A stretch of 5,816 nt of DNA from Bacilli bacterium (lineage in GTDB: Bacteria; Bacillota_I; Bacilli_A; RF39; UBA660), in NCBI GenBank assembly GCA_017470045.1, contig JAFUFG010000033.1, positions 1 to 5,816 of the forward strand. The letters are read 5' to 3'. Below, piece by piece: positions 5,013 through 5,816 of this stretch. Made by a program: the position numbers and the translations under genes. Positions within the stretch are counted from its first letter, which is position 1, and each line of letters starts with the position of its first letter. Under the pieces are notes generated by a model, which ran no database searches, was not told the DNA's origin, and saw only the letters and a program-made list of their open reading frames with translations.

Positions 5013-5362
5013 GCCGGATGATAAATCGTTTTCGGATGAATTTTTAAAAGAGAACGAATGGAATCAGAGTTTAAATTTGTAGTTAAAGATTTTACTTTCG
5101 AAAAGTAGAATCTTTTCTTTTGGATAAGTTCCTTGAATTCTTCGAAATCCGAAACACGATATCGATAATAATGATAAGAATAGTCAATTCCATTATCTTG
5201 CCGTTGCGGAACAATTTCACGCAGAGTGATAAAATAGGTATTATTTTTAGAGAGAATTGATACTTTATCAATAATAATTAAATGGTTTAGTTCCACATAT
5301 CTAGGTACAAGGAACGGCTGTAATAAAAGTAAGAGAAGAAATATAAATAGATTTTTTTTCAT
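4970..5362 (-). CDS. Short GerAC-like protein, probably truncated (gerA operon)
   Basis: A 130-residue protein with an N-terminal hydrophobic stretch (1-19) and then RYVELNHLIIIDKVSI (21-36), which resembles the start of mature GerAC-type germination lipoproteins (x-x-R/Y-x-E-I/L-N-x-L-x-I). NTYFITLREI (41-50) fits the next strand, and FYFSKVKSL (85-93) fits the F-x-S-H-L-K-x-L region. The lipobox Cys expected at about residue 19 is absent and the protein has no Cys at all, so it could not be lipidated. GerAC proteins are usually about 350-400 residues, so two thirds is missing. Its last 14 residues are read antisense through the end of the membrane-protein gene, which suggests that the original 3' part was lost. 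ATG 5362 overlaps the GerAA stop by four bases (ATGA), with GAGGT upstream, as in gerA operons. It may be a remnant and not a working gene. The identification is by motif and context. Confidence 0.5.
   Translation of the reverse strand: MKKNLFIFLLLLLLQPFLVPRYVELNHLIIIDKVSILSKNNTYFITLREIVPQRQDNGIDYSYHYYRYRVSDFEEFKELIQKKRFYFSKVKSLTTNLNSDSIRSLLKIHPKTIYHPAYFGSAISGAFSST
5085..5120 (+). terminator. Probable terminator of the membrane-protein gene, inside the antisense GerAC-like gene
   Basis: A 14-bp stem, AAAGATTTTACTTT (5085-5098) and AAAGTAGAATCTTT (5102-5115) with one U-G pair and loop CGA, runs into TCTTTTCTTT. The stem is AT-rich, but its length and the T-tract on the plus side fit a rho-independent terminator 72 bases after the stop at 5012. 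It lies within minus-strand coding sequence. Confidence 0.55.
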
Positions 5363-5816
5363 AAGCGACCTCGATAATGATTTTTAGTAAGAACTTTGTT
5401 TCGATATTTTTTATTAGAATCATATCGAATAAAGCTATCTTTTAATTGAATTAGATCAAGAGGATATATTGGAGATAAATAAGGGTAACCAAAACAATCT
5501 GTACGTATTAAAGATATTATTAAGTAAAATAGTCCAATTAGTATGCCAAGTAAACCGAATAAACTACTAAGAAATAAAAATAAAAGTTTATAAAAGCGAG
5601 CTACTTGAATAAACTCAATGGAAGAAAAGACAAAAGAGGCAATAGAGGAAATAGCGATGACAATAATCATAATAGGAGATACAATTCCAGCAGCAACTGC
5701 TGCGTCCCCAAGAATCAATCCACCCTAGATGCTAACAGCACTACCGTTGGTAACAGACATTCGAAGATCCGATTCCTTTAATATTTCAAAACAAATAATC
5801 ATAAAGATTGCTTCTA
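5359..5816 (-). pseudogene. GerAA-type spore germination protein, C-terminal part with in-frame TAG (continues outside window)
   Basis: The minus strand from the window edge encodes the C-terminal part of a GerA family germinant-receptor subunit, an inner spore membrane protein that helps sense nutrients at germination. Before position 5727 the frame reads EAIFMIICFEILKES and SAVSI, then TAG (5727-5725), then GGLILGDAAVAAGIVSPIM. In the family this is one unbroken segment (typically SI-V/L-GGL-V/I-IG-x-AAV), so the stop replaces a Val or Leu with no change in length. The rest is a normal C-terminus: two hydrophobic stretches (IMIIVIAISSIASF; LLFLFLSSLFGLLGILIGLF), FGYPYLSPIYPL, and a basic tail. 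A TTG at 5718 could restart translation but has no Shine-Dalgarno. The TAG would remove about 120 conserved residues including membrane helices. TAG ends DUF3006 in this window, so recoding is unlikely; a sequencing error remains possible. No gerAB lies between it and the GerAC-like gene. Confidence 0.75.

Noticed and set aside
5015..5040. Direct repeat CGGATGA just after the membrane-protein stop as an attachment site or terminator
   Set aside because: Seven bases, no inverted pairing and no associated mobile gene; it encodes His-Pro twice in the minus-strand frame and is probably chance.
5725..5727. TAG as a recoded sense codon (alternative genetic code or pyrrolysine)
   Set aside because: TAG is used as the normal stop of the DUF3006 gene at 3611-3613, and the GerA family has an ordinary hydrophobic residue at this position.

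Overview
The window is AT-rich and densely coded, with short gaps, AGGAGG-type ribosome binding sites, AT-rich rho-independent terminators and TTA/AAA/GAA-biased codons. Together with AdhE and remnants of a GerA-type spore germinant receptor, this points to a low-GC, probably anaerobic, Bacillota (Firmicutes) chromosome of the Bacilli/Erysipelotrichia kind, perhaps an uncultured gut lineage. The lineage is inferred; no rRNA or other marker is present. No CRISPR array, transposase, integrase, tRNA or rRNA is visible.

Region 1 (1-1936): the 3' end of adhE (bifunctional aldehyde/alcohol dehydrogenase) closes with a terminator whose loop holds the stop codon. A two-gene unit follows: a small acidic protein with a PepSY-like C-terminal half (start at 729, set by its Shine-Dalgarno), joined by an ATGA overlap to a peptidase E (S51)-family serine peptidase. 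A hairpin that works in both directions ends this unit and the convergent gene after it.

Region 2 (1931-4200): a divergent pair. On the minus strand is an unrecognised 140-residue protein that probably starts at TTG 2353, because the only upstream ATG lies inside its likely -10 box. On the plus strand is a tight three-gene operon: a membrane-anchored ComEC-type metallo-beta-lactamase (MBL) fold protein, a DUF3006 protein, and a pentapeptide-repeat protein. A 17-bp palindrome lies between the two promoters. The first two genes are a known pairing; the pentapeptide protein as third member is the most system-like feature of the window, though its function is unknown.

Region 3 (4201-5816): a gene with its own strong promoter encodes a single-pass membrane protein with a Pro/Glu/Thr-rich tail. 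Convergent to it is a damaged gerA operon on the minus strand: the C-terminal part of GerAA with an in-frame TAG in a conserved segment, and a short GerAC-like gene without a lipobox cysteine that runs 43 bp antisense into the membrane-protein gene. This looks like a germinant receptor operon that is decaying, or else unusually built. I found no clearly new defence or mobile system; the strongest leads are the MBL-DUF3006-pentapeptide operon and the interrupted gerA locus.
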